64,000 bases of DNA. It comes from Weissella kandleri. GTDB lineage: Bacteria; Bacillota; Bacilli; Lactobacillales; Lactobacillaceae. Of the stretch, positions 38,615 through 46,303 are shown in pieces. The notes under the pieces were generated by a model. It saw nothing but the letters and a program-made list of their open reading frames with translations. It was not told the origin of the DNA and searched no databases. Position 1 is the first letter of the stretch. The number at the start of each line of letters is the position of its first letter. Made by a program: the position numbers and the translations under genes. The stretch lies in assembly GCF_001438705.1 (NCBI RefSeq), contig NZ_JQBP01000001.1:26581-90580 (forward strand), in the 5' to 3' direction.

Positions 38615-39069
38615 GTATTTTTGGACTAGATGTTGGATCAAAGACCGTGGGCGTAGCAGTTTCTGATCCCTTGGGATGGACAGCCCAAGGGTTGGAAATT
38701 ATTGCGATTGATGAGGACGCCAAAGAATTCGGGATGAATCGCATGCAAGAATTGGTGAAAGAACATCAACCAACCGGTTTTTTGCTAGGCCTTCCTAAAA
38801 ATATGAATAATACCTTGGGTCCACGCGCAGAAGCAGCGCAAGCTTATGGCGAACTTTTACAAGCAAAGTTTAATTTGCCTATCGATTTTCAAGATGAGCG
38901 GCTGACGACCGTTGAAGCAGAACGGATGTTGGTGGAAGAGGCGGATACATCGCGAGTAAAGCGCAAGCAGGTTATTGATAAATTAGCGGCAGCGTTGATT
39001 TTGCAAAATTATCTGGATCGTAAAGGCCCCTTGGTTGATTCAAGTGGGTCACGGATGACGTTTGATTAA
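38611..39069 (+). CDS. ruvX: Holliday junction resolvase-like protein RuvX (YqgF)
   Basis: 152 residues, RNase H-like fold. First catalytic aspartate in [15 protein letters not shown], then G-L-P-K-N-M-N and D-E-R-L-T-T-V-E-A. Implicated in 16S rRNA 5' end maturation as well as junction resolution. Translationally coupled to ireB. Confidence 0.95.
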   Translation: MSIFGLDVGSKTVGVAVSDPLGWTAQGLEIIAIDEDAKEFGMNRMQELVKEHQPTGFLLGLPKNMNNTLGPRAEAAQAYGELLQAKFNLPIDFQDERLTTVEAERMLVEEADTSRVKRKQVIDKLAAALILQNYLDRKGPLVDSSGSRMTFD

Positions 39070-39085
39070 TACGGAGGAATTAATA

Positions 39086-39379
39086 ATGGATGAAGAACAA
39101 GATTACATCACTTTGATTGATGAAGATGGAAATGAAGAGTTATTTGATATCTTATTCGCATTTGATGAAACTGAGAAGTATAACAAACGTTATATTTATG
39201 TCGTTGCCGCTGGTTCTGAGGATGAAGATGAAGTTGATATTCAAGCCTTTAGTTCTGATATTGCCGATACTGAAGTTACTGATGAAGGTTCTTTGGATAT
39301 GATTGAAGATGAAGATGAGTGGAAGATGGTCGAAGAACGTTTGAATCAATGGTTGGAAGAAAATGAGGAAGACGAATAA
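39086..39379 (+). CDS. DUF1292 family acidic protein (YrzB-like), copy 1
   Basis: 97 residues, highly acidic. Contains I-T-L-I-D-E-D-G-N-E-E-L-F-D-I-L-F-A-F-D and the family E-W-x-M-V-E-E-R-L-N-x-W-L end. Usual partner of alaS, ireB and ruvX; function unknown. The start at 39086 has SD GGAGG; a TTG at 39062 is not supported. Its stop overlaps the next ATG by one base. Confidence 0.9.
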   Translation: MDEEQDYITLIDEDGNEELFDILFAFDETEKYNKRYIYVVAAGSEDEDEVDIQAFSSDIADTEVTDEGSLDMIEDEDEWKMVEERLNQWLEENEEDE

Positions 39380-39693
39380 TGGCTCAAAACCACGATGACC
39401 TAAGCTTTACATTTACCGATGAAGGCGGCGAATATCAATTTAAGGAACTTTTCCGGTTTGAAGAAAATGAAAAATTCAAGCGTACCTACATTATTTTATA
39501 TAATGCGGCGATGGATGATGAAGCTAGTGATGACGAGGACTATGAAATTCAAGCCTTTGTTTATGCGCCCCAAGCTGACGTTTCACACCCCGAAGATGCG
39601 CTTTTGCCCATTGAAACTGATGAAGAATGGGATATGGTGACCGAAATGATTAACACTTATTTTGAAGATCCACAGTTAAATGGTAATTTGTAA
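39379..39693 (+). CDS. DUF1292 family acidic protein, copy 2
   Basis: 104 residues, a tandem paralogue of the gene before it: the same F-T-x-E-G-x-E-x-x-F-K-E-L-F-x-F layout, a Y-I-I-L-Y strand and the D-E-E-W-D-M-V C-terminal helix. The two copies have diverged, so the duplication is old. Function unknown. A terminator follows. Confidence 0.85.
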   Translation: MAQNHDDLSFTFTDEGGEYQFKELFRFEENEKFKRTYIILYNAAMDDEASDDEDYEIQAFVYAPQADVSHPEDALLPIETDEEWDMVTEMINTYFEDPQLNGNL

Positions 39694-39709
39694 GTTATTT
39701 TAATCATTA

Positions 39710-39756
39710 AAACGTTTGGCATTGCTTTTATTTTGAGGTAATGCCAGACGTTTTTT
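39710..39756 (+). terminator. Terminator after the DUF1292 pair
   Basis: A 14-bp stem with one G-U pair (39710-39723 with 39740-39753) followed by six Ts. Confidence 0.9.
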
Positions 39757-39775
39757 ATTAAATATTAAAAAAGAG

Positions 39776-39832
39776 TTGACTATATGTTATATGTAATATA
39801 TTATAACTTTATAAGTTATGTTATATCACATA
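39776..39832 (+). promoter_or_regulatory. Promoter and candidate PadR operator
   Basis: TTGACT (39776-39781), 17-bp spacer, TATTAT (39799-39804). Overlapping or just downstream are ATAACTT/AAGTTAT (39803-39809, 39813-39819), TATGT/ACATA (39817-39821, 39828-39832), and a direct repeat TATGTTATAT (39783-39792 and 39817-39826). Such symmetry over a promoter fits autoregulation by the PadR protein that follows. Confidence 0.6.
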
Positions 39833-39860
39833 TAATTAAAACACGGAAAGGACTATAATT

Positions 39861-40208
39861 ATGAATATACAGGTACCAACTGTTCTATTAGACGGGACGG
39901 TTTTGTCCTTGGTGAATGAGCAAGATTTATATGGCTATGCAATTACGAAACAGGTACAAAACCATTTAAATATTAGTGAATCAACCATGTATCCAGTCAT
40001 GCGGCGGTTACAAAAAAATGGATATCTTGAAACGTATGATGAAGCTTTTGAAGGGCGACATCGGCGGTATTATCGAATCACCGAGAGTGGTCGCATCCAT
40101 TTGGCAGAAATTAGAGCTGCGTGGGGTGAATTTAGAGTGGCTGTGGATAATTTATTAATCGAAGAAAAATCAGTAAATGGAGGTGACGAAGATGAATCCA
40201 GAAATTAA
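39861..40208 (+). CDS. PadR family transcriptional regulator
   Basis: 115 residues, the short PadR class. Winged helix with G-Y-A-I-T-K-Q, S-E-S-T-M-Y-P-V-M-R-R-L and a wing G-R-H-R-R-Y-Y-R-I-T. First gene of a three-gene operon with DUF1700 and DUF4097 proteins, a pairing common in Firmicutes and linked to envelope stress. Overlaps the next gene by 17 nt. Probably binds the repeats at 39776-39832. Confidence 0.92.
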   Translation: MNIQVPTVLLDGTVLSLVNEQDLYGYAITKQVQNHLNISESTMYPVMRRLQKNGYLETYDEAFEGRHRRYYRITESGRIHLAEIRAAWGEFRVAVDNLLIEEKSVNGGDEDESRN

Positions 40209-40863
40209 GGAGTATTTGGCAACGTTTGATCGTTATCTGGCCCCCTTGCCAGATGGGGAACGGGAAATGACGTATCGGTATTATGAAGAATTATTCTTAG
40301 ATTCAGGGATGAGTATTGATCAAATTTATCAAGAATTTGGACAACCGAAGAATTTAGCACGGCAAGTTAATGCTAATTATGCAATGGGGTGGACAGAAAT
40401 GGATGCTGACGACACGGTCGCAACTGATGGGACGCTACCACATCGCCAGGCTACGAAGCAAGGGAATCCTTGGAATGCTGCATGGTTAATTTTGTTGGGC
40501 GTATTTGCTTCACCTATCTTAATTCCGGTCGCGTTGATCTTAGTATTTATTTTCGCATTAGTGATTTTAGGCTTAATTTTTGGAATCTTTAGTGCGGCTG
40601 GTTTGATGATTGGGGCAATCTTTTTGAGTGTTGCAGCGATTGTAGCTGGTGTAGGTGTGATGACACAAAGCCTGATGATGAGTTTGATGTTAATTGGTGG
40701 CGGAGTAGCACTTTTAGGTGGCATTGTGTTAATCGTGCCAATTGTCGTTTGGATTGTGTACGGCATTGGATGGCTTGGTTACCGTATCGCACGGTGGGTT
40801 GGAAATCTAACTTTGAAGCGCCGGCCAGAATTAGCTAAGGAGGACCGTCAAAATGAACAATAA
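40192..40863 (+). CDS. DUF1700 membrane protein
   Basis: 223 residues. N-terminal helical part (about 1-70) with E-Y-L-A-T-F-D-R-Y-L and Y-Y-E-E-L-F-L-D-S-G, then four hydrophobic segments (about 98-200). An upstream in-frame ATG at 40177 is part of the SD (GGAGGT), so the start is 40192. Such proteins are thought to work with the DUF4097 partner. Overlaps it by 11 nt. Confidence 0.85.
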   Translation: MNPEIKEYLATFDRYLAPLPDGEREMTYRYYEELFLDSGMSIDQIYQEFGQPKNLARQVNANYAMGWTEMDADDTVATDGTLPHRQATKQGNPWNAAWLILLGVFASPILIPVALILVFIFALVILGLIFGIFSAAGLMIGAIFLSVAAIVAGVGVMTQSLMMSLMLIGGGVALLGGIVLIVPIVVWIVYGIGWLGYRIARWVGNLTLKRRPELAKEDRQNEQ

Positions 40864-41728
40864 AAAATTAAGAATTACGGCCTTAATTGGATTAGCTGCC
40901 ATTTTAGTTGGTTCAATTATGGGGATCATTGGTTGGTATGGAAATGATAGTAAATTAGATACATTAAGTTTTGATCGCGGTTTTCATATTGAAAAATATG
41001 TTACACGACAAGGCTATGATGTGAAGGATGTTAAAAATTTGGAACTTGACACGCATGATGCTGATATCACGATTAAGCGGGGCAATGAATTTGGCTTGAA
41101 GACACGGTTACTAAGTCAAGATCGGGTAACGGTTAAGCGGGATGGTAACCATGTGACGGTTAAAAACCAAGGCTTTGAGGTGAAAAATATCGTGACTGGA
41201 TATGATCAACCTACGATTACTGTAACCCTGCCAGTCGATTATCCATTAGATGAATTAAATATTAAGGTTCAAGGCGGAACTTTAGATATTAGTAAATTAA
41301 AGGTGGAACAAAAAACTGAAATTCAAAATATCGATGGTGGCATTATTTTGAACCATGTTGATTTTAAAAATGGAAGCATTCGAAATGATGGTAGTGGGAC
41401 TCGTTTAGAAGGTGGTAATTTCCAGCAAATGGAATTTATTAATAATGCGCCATTTAGAGCCATTAAAACCAACTTTATGGGTGACAATACTGTGAAGGTG
41501 CAAGATAATCGAGTTGTTTTGACACAACCACAGAGCAATTTAGCGGTGGATTTGACGGCACATGACGGAAATGTGGATGTGCAAAACCAAAAAGATGTGC
41601 AGACCAAACGACATGATGACGGTGATTTTAGCACAGATAAGACTACTTTTGGGCAAGATGATGAAAATAAGTTACATGTCATTGCCACAAATGGAGACAT
41701 CCATGTTAGTGATACCGAAGATTATTAA
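40853..41728 (+). CDS. DUF4097 (LiaG/toastrack-like) anchored beta-helix protein
   Basis: 291 residues. One N-terminal membrane helix (about 8-28), then a beta-strand repeat domain with repeated L-x-I-x-x-x-x-G and D-G-x-I/V patterns. It matches the DUF4097 superfamily, whose members sit outside the membrane next to LiaRS/PadR modules. SD AAGGAGG is strong. Last gene of the operon; two hairpins follow. Confidence 0.82.
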   Translation: MNNKKLRITALIGLAAILVGSIMGIIGWYGNDSKLDTLSFDRGFHIEKYVTRQGYDVKDVKNLELDTHDADITIKRGNEFGLKTRLLSQDRVTVKRDGNHVTVKNQGFEVKNIVTGYDQPTITVTLPVDYPLDELNIKVQGGTLDISKLKVEQKTEIQNIDGGIILNHVDFKNGSIRNDGSGTRLEGGNFQQMEFINNAPFRAIKTNFMGDNTVKVQDNRVVLTQPQSNLAVDLTAHDGNVDVQNQKDVQTKRHDDGDFSTDKTTFGQDDENKLHVIATNGDIHVSDTEDY

Positions 41729-41763
41729 AATAAAATCACCAATTTATTGTTGGTGTTTAATTC

Positions 41764-41797
41764 AAAAAGCTCACAGGTTAATATCTGTGAGCTTTTT
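41764..41797 (+). terminator. Terminator after the DUF4097 gene (repeat copy 1)
   Basis: A 13-bp perfect stem (41764-41776 with 41785-41797). A smaller CACCAA/TTGGTG hairpin precedes it. Its sequence is nearly repeated at 43332. Confidence 0.9.
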
Positions 41798-41815
41798 AGT
41801 GTTTTTAGGTTGTTA
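41766..41815 (+). repeat. Imperfect 50-bp direct repeat, left copy
   Basis: Covers the terminator stem and the following AGTGTTTTT-AGGTTGTTA. It matches 43332-43382 except in the hairpin loop, one T and one A/G. The two copies flank the MFS gene and its leader, 1566 bp apart. Confidence 0.85.
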
Positions 41816-41820
41816 GCATG

Positions 41821-41849
41821 TTGTCTATGATACAATGATGTGATATATT
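41821..41849 (+). promoter_or_regulatory. Promoter of the leader peptide-MFS unit
   Basis: TTGTCT (41821-41826), 17-bp spacer, TATATT (41844-41849). It begins immediately after the left repeat and gives a leader of about 125 nt. Confidence 0.55.
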
Positions 41850-41881
41850 CAGCACATATCAAGAATAAAGGGATGCAACTA

Positions 41882-41944
41882 ATGAATTTATATATTACAT
41901 TTATTCCATGTGCCACCGTAAATGATTTAGGACGTTTTTCATAA
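41882..41944 (+). CDS. Candidate 20-residue leader peptide before the MFS gene
   Basis: An ATG with SD AAAGGGA 8 nt upstream opens a 20-codon reading frame (M-N-L-Y-I-T-F-I-P-C-A-T-V...F-S) ending 38 nt before the MFS ATG. Codons 15-19 overlap the left arm of an inverted repeat whose right arm is in the start of the MFS gene. That is the layout of translational attenuators of drug-resistance genes. A scrap of a dead gene is the alternative. Confidence 0.5.
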   Translation: MNLYITFIPCATVNDLGRFS

Positions 41945-41999
41945 AATTTCTACTATTTCTATTATAATATAGAGGAGAAAAGATGAATAACGTCCTAAA
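41926..41999 (+). promoter_or_regulatory. Inverted repeat spanning the MFS start (candidate attenuator hairpin)
   Basis: TTTAGGACGTT (41926-41936) is the exact complement of AACGTCCTAAA (41989-41999). The 52-nt loop contains the SD (41972-41977) and ATG (41983-41985). If formed, the stem would lie within the ribosome footprint of the MFS start; a ribosome on the leader ORF would keep it open. Confidence 0.5.
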
Positions 42000-43152
42000 A
42001 AAACAACCGTCAATTTTAATTATTATTGCCTTAATTGGTTTTCCACAAATAAGTGAATCAATATTTACACCAATTCTTCCGGCTTTGAGTTCGGGTATGC
42101 ATGTTTCAGCACAAAAAACGCAGTTGACCATGAGCACATATTTTTTAATGTTTGCTTTTGGGGTTTTATTTTTTGGCTGGCTATCTGACAAACATGGCCG
42201 TAAACCAGCTATGTTGTTTGGGTTGGCCATTTATTTACTAGGGAACATTGGATTACTTTATACTGAGAATTTTAGTTATATTTTAGTATTTCGAATGGTT
42301 CAAGCGTTTGGGGCATCGGCGGGATCAGTTATAACACAGACAATTATGCGAGAATCGTTTTATGGGATTGAAGGAGAGAAAGTATTTGCCAAAGTTGGCG
42401 CGGCATTAGCTTTGTCTCCGGCATTAGGTCCGCTGATTGGTGGATACTTACAATCAAGCTATGGATATCGGAGTGTTTTTGCTACACTAGTGAGCATGGC
42501 CGTTGCGCTCTTATTATATACAGGGGTACGGTTACCTGAAACACGAAACGTAGATACAATAGAAAAACATGTTAGTTGGATTGTTGCCATTAAAGAATTG
42601 GCTAAAAGTTCTAAAGTATGGGGATATGCTGTTTTAATAAGTGGGGTTAATGGGATTTTATTCAGCTACTATGCTGAAGCCCCATTTGTATTTATAAAAG
42701 GCTTTCAATTATCGACAGTGCAATATGGATGGACGGGGCTCATCATTGCGGGGGCAATTTTGTCTGGTTCAATAATCACAAATTTCTTAGCAAACATTTT
42801 GACAGGTTTTCAGCTAATCGAAATTAGTTTAGTTGTGTCATTGCTAGGTGTTTTAGTTATGTTTTGCGGTGCAAATAGGCACTTAAATCTGATGTTTGTA
42901 TCCATTCTGTTTGTGTTCATTGGGCTAAACATGATGTTACCAATCGTTCTTAGCCAAGCTTTAATTGGGTTCGAACATATTATCGGCCTGGCAAGTGGAA
43001 TCTTTAGTTTCGCCTATTACATGTTAATTAGTGCATTAACGTACCTTATGACTATAATGCACAACGGTAGTTTGTTTGCTTTACCGACTTATGTGCTAAT
43101 TTTATTAATGGCTATGACGCTTAGTTTGATACTGATTAAAGATCGAAAATAA
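41983..43152 (+). CDS. Bcr/CflA-type MFS drug exporter (second copy)
   Basis: 389 residues, 12 hydrophobic helices. Starts with F-P-Q-I-S-E-S-I-F-T-P-I-L-P, motif A is G-W-L-S-D-K-H-G-R-K-P, helix 4 holds R-M-V-Q-A-F-G-A-S-A-G-S, and helix 5 A-L-A-L-S-P-A-L-G-P-L-I-G-G (motif C region). Same family as the gene at 34145 but clearly different in sequence. SD GAGGAG is 5 nt from the ATG. Uses more AT-ending codons (ATA, AGA-type) than its neighbours and is flanked by duplicated terminators, both signs of acquisition. Substrate unknown. Confidence 0.88.
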   Translation: MNNVLKKQPSILIIIALIGFPQISESIFTPILPALSSGMHVSAQKTQLTMSTYFLMFAFGVLFFGWLSDKHGRKPAMLFGLAIYLLGNIGLLYTENFSYILVFRMVQAFGASAGSVITQTIMRESFYGIEGEKVFAKVGAALALSPALGPLIGGYLQSSYGYRSVFATLVSMAVALLLYTGVRLPETRNVDTIEKHVSWIVAIKELAKSSKVWGYAVLISGVNGILFSYYAEAPFVFIKGFQLSTVQYGWTGLIIAGAILSGSIITNFLANILTGFQLIEISLVVSLLGVLVMFCGANRHLNLMFVSILFVFIGLNMMLPIVLSQALIGFEHIIGLASGIFSFAYYMLISALTYLMTIMHNGSLFALPTYVLILLMAMTLSLILIKDRK

Positions 43153-43331
43153 AAATTATTTTTACACTTTTGAAAAAGGGGTGTTTTGATTATTTGGGAA
43201 TTGAATATACACCAGAAGCATAATTACTTAATTTAGTTGAACATGATTGTCTCGTTATTAATTTAAAGAAACGTCTGCTCATTGTTAGTGGGATTTAGTT
43301 GATTTCATTACGGCATATGAAGATGCTTCTT
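43153..43331 (+). other. AT-rich relic between the MFS gene and right repeat
   Basis: No gene. Short open stretches, for example 13 codons ending near 43333 (D-L-V-D-F-I-T-A-Y-E-D), look like the tail of a dead gene but cannot be assigned. Confidence 0.4.
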
Positions 43332-43382
43332 AAAGCTCACAGTTTAATTGCTGTGAGCTTTTTTAGTGTTTTTGGGTTGTTA
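43332..43382 (+). repeat. Imperfect 50-bp direct repeat, right copy, including a terminator
   Basis: Second copy of the sequence at 41766-41815. It contains an 11-bp stem (43332-43342 with the complement in 43351-43361) and six Ts, so it also terminates the MFS transcript. Confidence 0.85.
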
Positions 43383-43412
43383 TTATAAGAGACTGAAAAA
43401 GGAGGTGCCGCA

Positions 43413-44072
43413 ATGCAATGGATTAAACAAAAGCGGATCTTAATTGGAATTTTGACAATTTTAATACTGGGTGGTGGTATCTTTTGGTCAATACAAGGGT
43501 CACGTCAGCAAGCCACCGCGCCTGTTTTGAATCAGGCGGATATGTCTATTAGGAAGCCGGATACTTTGGAACAATCGGATTCGGGGATGGCGGCTGCTAA
43601 AGCGGATGCAACAATCTGGCGGATTGATGTTAAAGGCGGTGTTTTACGTCCGGATGTTTATCTTTTTAAAACCCAGCCCGTGGTTAAAGATGTTTTACGG
43701 CGCGCTGGTGGGCCCTTAGATGAAGTGGATTTAAAACGACTGAATTTAGCGGCACCAGTAGCCAATGGACAAGTGGTATATGTTCCTTTAGGCGATGAAA
43801 TAGTCCCCACTGAATATCCGTTACCAGGCTTTAGCAGTGAAGGATTCTTGCCAAAATCAGAAACCTTAAATGAAGAGCATAATAAAATAAATATTAATCA
43901 AGCAACGCAAGCAGAGCTAGAAAAATTGCCGGGGATTGGTGCCAAACGAGCTCAAGATATTACGACCTTCAGGCAAAGTCATGGTTTGTTTCGACAAGTG
44001 GATGATTTGAAAAATATTGCAGGAATTGGTGAAAAAACGTTAGAAAAATTGAAAGGCAGCATTACGCTTTAA
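43413..44072 (+). CDS. comEA: Competence protein ComEA
   Basis: 219 residues. N-terminal membrane anchor (about 7-26), SLBB domain (about 68-135, D-V-K-G-G-V...P-D-V-Y), and a C-terminal double helix-hairpin-helix with I-N-I-N-Q-A-T, L-P-G-I-G-x-K-R-A and I-A-G-I-G-E-K-T. Binds double-stranded DNA outside the membrane during natural transformation. SD AAAGGAGGTG is near-perfect. Overlaps comEC by one base. Confidence 0.96.
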   Translation: MQWIKQKRILIGILTILILGGGIFWSIQGSRQQATAPVLNQADMSIRKPDTLEQSDSGMAAAKADATIWRIDVKGGVLRPDVYLFKTQPVVKDVLRRAGGPLDEVDLKRLNLAAPVANGQVVYVPLGDEIVPTEYPLPGFSSEGFLPKSETLNEEHNKININQATQAELEKLPGIGAKRAQDITTFRQSHGLFRQVDDLKNIAGIGEKTLEKLKGSITL

Positions 44073-46303
44073 TGAAAACAGGATATTGGTTTACGTGTGG
44101 CGTAGGATACGTATGTCTTTATAATTATGTATGGTGGCAAATTTGGTGGCTAATTTTCCCTATTTTATGGAGCGCCTGGATTTTATACCAACAATATCGA
44201 ACGCAAATGGTAATTAGCTTTGTCTTTGGATTAGTGCTTTTAAGCAGCGGTTGCTTATATCAGCAAGTCGTCCCGATAACAACTGAGGAAGCACAATCGG
44301 TTAGCGTTGAATTATATTTAGATAATTTGCGTCCTACGAGCTACGGTTGGCGGGGATCGGGTTGGATTGAACGACAGGAAGTCATCGTTTATTTGTCACA
44401 GGAACAGGTTGCAGTAGCCGATTGGCGGAAACAAGGGATTAATGGTTTGCAGATTAACGGAGTGGGAGAGATTAGACAACCTCGTGAAGCGCGCAACCGA
44501 TTTAGCTTTGATGAACGAAAAAGTTTACGGCAACAAGGGATTACAAAACAGGTTTGGCTCCGAAAAATTACGGATATTCAACAAATACAGCGGTTCGTCA
44601 CACGTCCTTGGTATGAAAATCGCTTACGGTTTTGGCACATGAAATTAGTGAACTGGTTTGAGTGCTTACCACCAGCTTTAAGAGATTATGGCGAAACGTT
44701 ATTTTTAGGTTACGTGCGGTCTAATTTTTATCATGAAAATATAGGATTACAAAAGTTAGGATTAGTTCATCTATTTAGTATTTCAGGGTTTCAAGTGATG
44801 TTATTTTATCAAGCATGGCGGTGTGTGGGACGCTATCTATGGATACCACGGGGTTTGAATCTTTTTGGTCTTCAATTTGGCCTTTTAGGGGTGTGGAGTT
44901 TTGCGGGTAATGTTTTATCTTTAGTCCGGCCAATTAGTTTAGCCAGTTTAATGTTGTGGCGTGAAGCAGGTTTGATTCGCTTGAATGGTTATGATGCGTG
45001 GGGGATCACCGCAATTTTGGGAGTTACGTTCCAACCCGGAATTTTTCAGACACTGGGCGGACAGTTATCTTATCTTCTAGCTTTAGGATTACTAACTGTT
45101 CAACGACGGCCTTGGTGGCAGCAAAGTCTTTGGCTAGGCGTCTTAATTATGCCTCTTTTAGCCAATCATACAGGTTGGTGGCACCCTTTAGCACTAATTG
45201 TAAATATTATCGCGGTGCCCATTTTCACCTGGGTGATTATCCCAGTCCTTATTATGGGTGTGATGGCAGCACTTTTACATAATACTAAGATGTTAGTTGC
45301 GATGAATCAAATTGTTGAGGGGTTTCGAATGGTACTCAAAATCTTAGATCAAGTGCCGATGAATCTTAATTTTATGACGTTACCTAATATTTTGATTGGG
45401 ATTTTGATATACCTACTCTTAATTTTATTAGTGACCCAGCATAAAATATTGGTTTGGGGCTTAGGTATCTTAATTATCGGTTGGTGGGTGTTTTCGGCAT
45501 ATCCGGTTTCTGGGAAAGTCGTCTTCTTTGATGTTGGTCAAGGGGACGCGACTTTGATTCGTCCACCCTTTGGTCAAGCGGTGATCTTAGTTGATGTTGG
45601 CGGTAAAATTCAGTGGGATCAAGGGAATCAGCCGAAAAGACAACTGCAGGTAAATTATCAAGCTCAAGAATTGGCTAGCAACCTGAGTGCGTTGGGAGTG
45701 GTTAAAATCGACTATTTGGTGTTAACGCATCAAGATTTTGATCATATTGGGAATTTACCGGCTTTGAGTCACATGATCAAAATTGAACATATCATTATTC
45801 CAGCAGGGATGGAGCAGACATCGACCTTTAAAAAGATGATTGCCCCATTACAGATTCCGGTGCAACTTGCTTTAGCACCAAAATCTATGGGTGACGTAGG
45901 AACATTACTGCACCCACATCAGCCAGGCCGAGGACGTAATGAGGATTCATTAGCTTTGTTAATACCGTGTGGACCGGAAAATTTGATTTTAACAGGTGAT
46001 TTAGATCGAGCAGGCGAGCATACTATTTTACAACATTTTAATTTACCCGCTCACAGCTTACTTAAGCTGGGACACCATGGATCTAAAACTAGTACTGCAA
46101 AGGAATGGTTACAAATTTTAAAACCTAAAGTGGGTATTATTTCGGCGGGTGTGAATAATCGGTACCATCATCCGAGTTTAGAAACGTTAGTGAACCTACA
46201 ACAAACACAGATTCCCGTTTGGAATACACAGGTTCATGGTATGATTGAGTATACTTGGTTTTTGAATTGGACGTGGTGGAGGAGCTTTTTAAATGACAGT
46301 TAA
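44072..46303 (+). CDS. comEC: DNA uptake channel ComEC/Rec2
   Basis: 743 residues. N-terminal helices and DUF4131-like domain, the Competence core (about 215-480) with L-F-S-I-S-G-F-Q-V (usual I-S-G-x-H), and a C-terminal metallo-beta-lactamase domain with F-F-D-V-G-Q-G-D-A and T-H-Q-D-F-D-H. The His of the ISG-x-H motif is Gln. Full length, so the DNA-uptake channel may be functional; comEB is absent, as in other lactic acid bacteria. Overlaps holA by 11 nt. Confidence 0.96.
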   Translation: MKTGYWFTCGVGYVCLYNYVWWQIWWLIFPILWSAWILYQQYRTQMVISFVFGLVLLSSGCLYQQVVPITTEEAQSVSVELYLDNLRPTSYGWRGSGWIERQEVIVYLSQEQVAVADWRKQGINGLQINGVGEIRQPREARNRFSFDERKSLRQQGITKQVWLRKITDIQQIQRFVTRPWYENRLRFWHMKLVNWFECLPPALRDYGETLFLGYVRSNFYHENIGLQKLGLVHLFSISGFQVMLFYQAWRCVGRYLWIPRGLNLFGLQFGLLGVWSFAGNVLSLVRPISLASLMLWREAGLIRLNGYDAWGITAILGVTFQPGIFQTLGGQLSYLLALGLLTVQRRPWWQQSLWLGVLIMPLLANHTGWWHPLALIVNIIAVPIFTWVIIPVLIMGVMAALLHNTKMLVAMNQIVEGFRMVLKILDQVPMNLNFMTLPNILIGILIYLLLILLVTQHKILVWGLGILIIGWWVFSAYPVSGKVVFFDVGQGDATLIRPPFGQAVILVDVGGKIQWDQGNQPKRQLQVNYQAQELASNLSALGVVKIDYLVLTHQDFDHIGNLPALSHMIKIEHIIIPAGMEQTSTFKKMIAPLQIPVQLALAPKSMGDVGTLLHPHQPGRGRNEDSLALLIPCGPENLILTGDLDRAGEHTILQHFNLPAHSLLKLGHHGSKTSTAKEWLQILKPKVGIISAGVNNRYHHPSLETLVNLQQTQIPVWNTQVHGMIEYTWFLNWTWWRSFLNDS

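Noticed and set aside
40377-40766. 129-codon minus-strand ORF opposite DUF1700
   Set aside because: It is a shadow of the hydrophobic + frame, without SD and inside a well supported gene.
41963-41968. TATAAT as the MFS promoter
   Set aside because: A start about 7 nt downstream would fall inside the SD, leaving no ribosome site; AT-rich chance is more likely.
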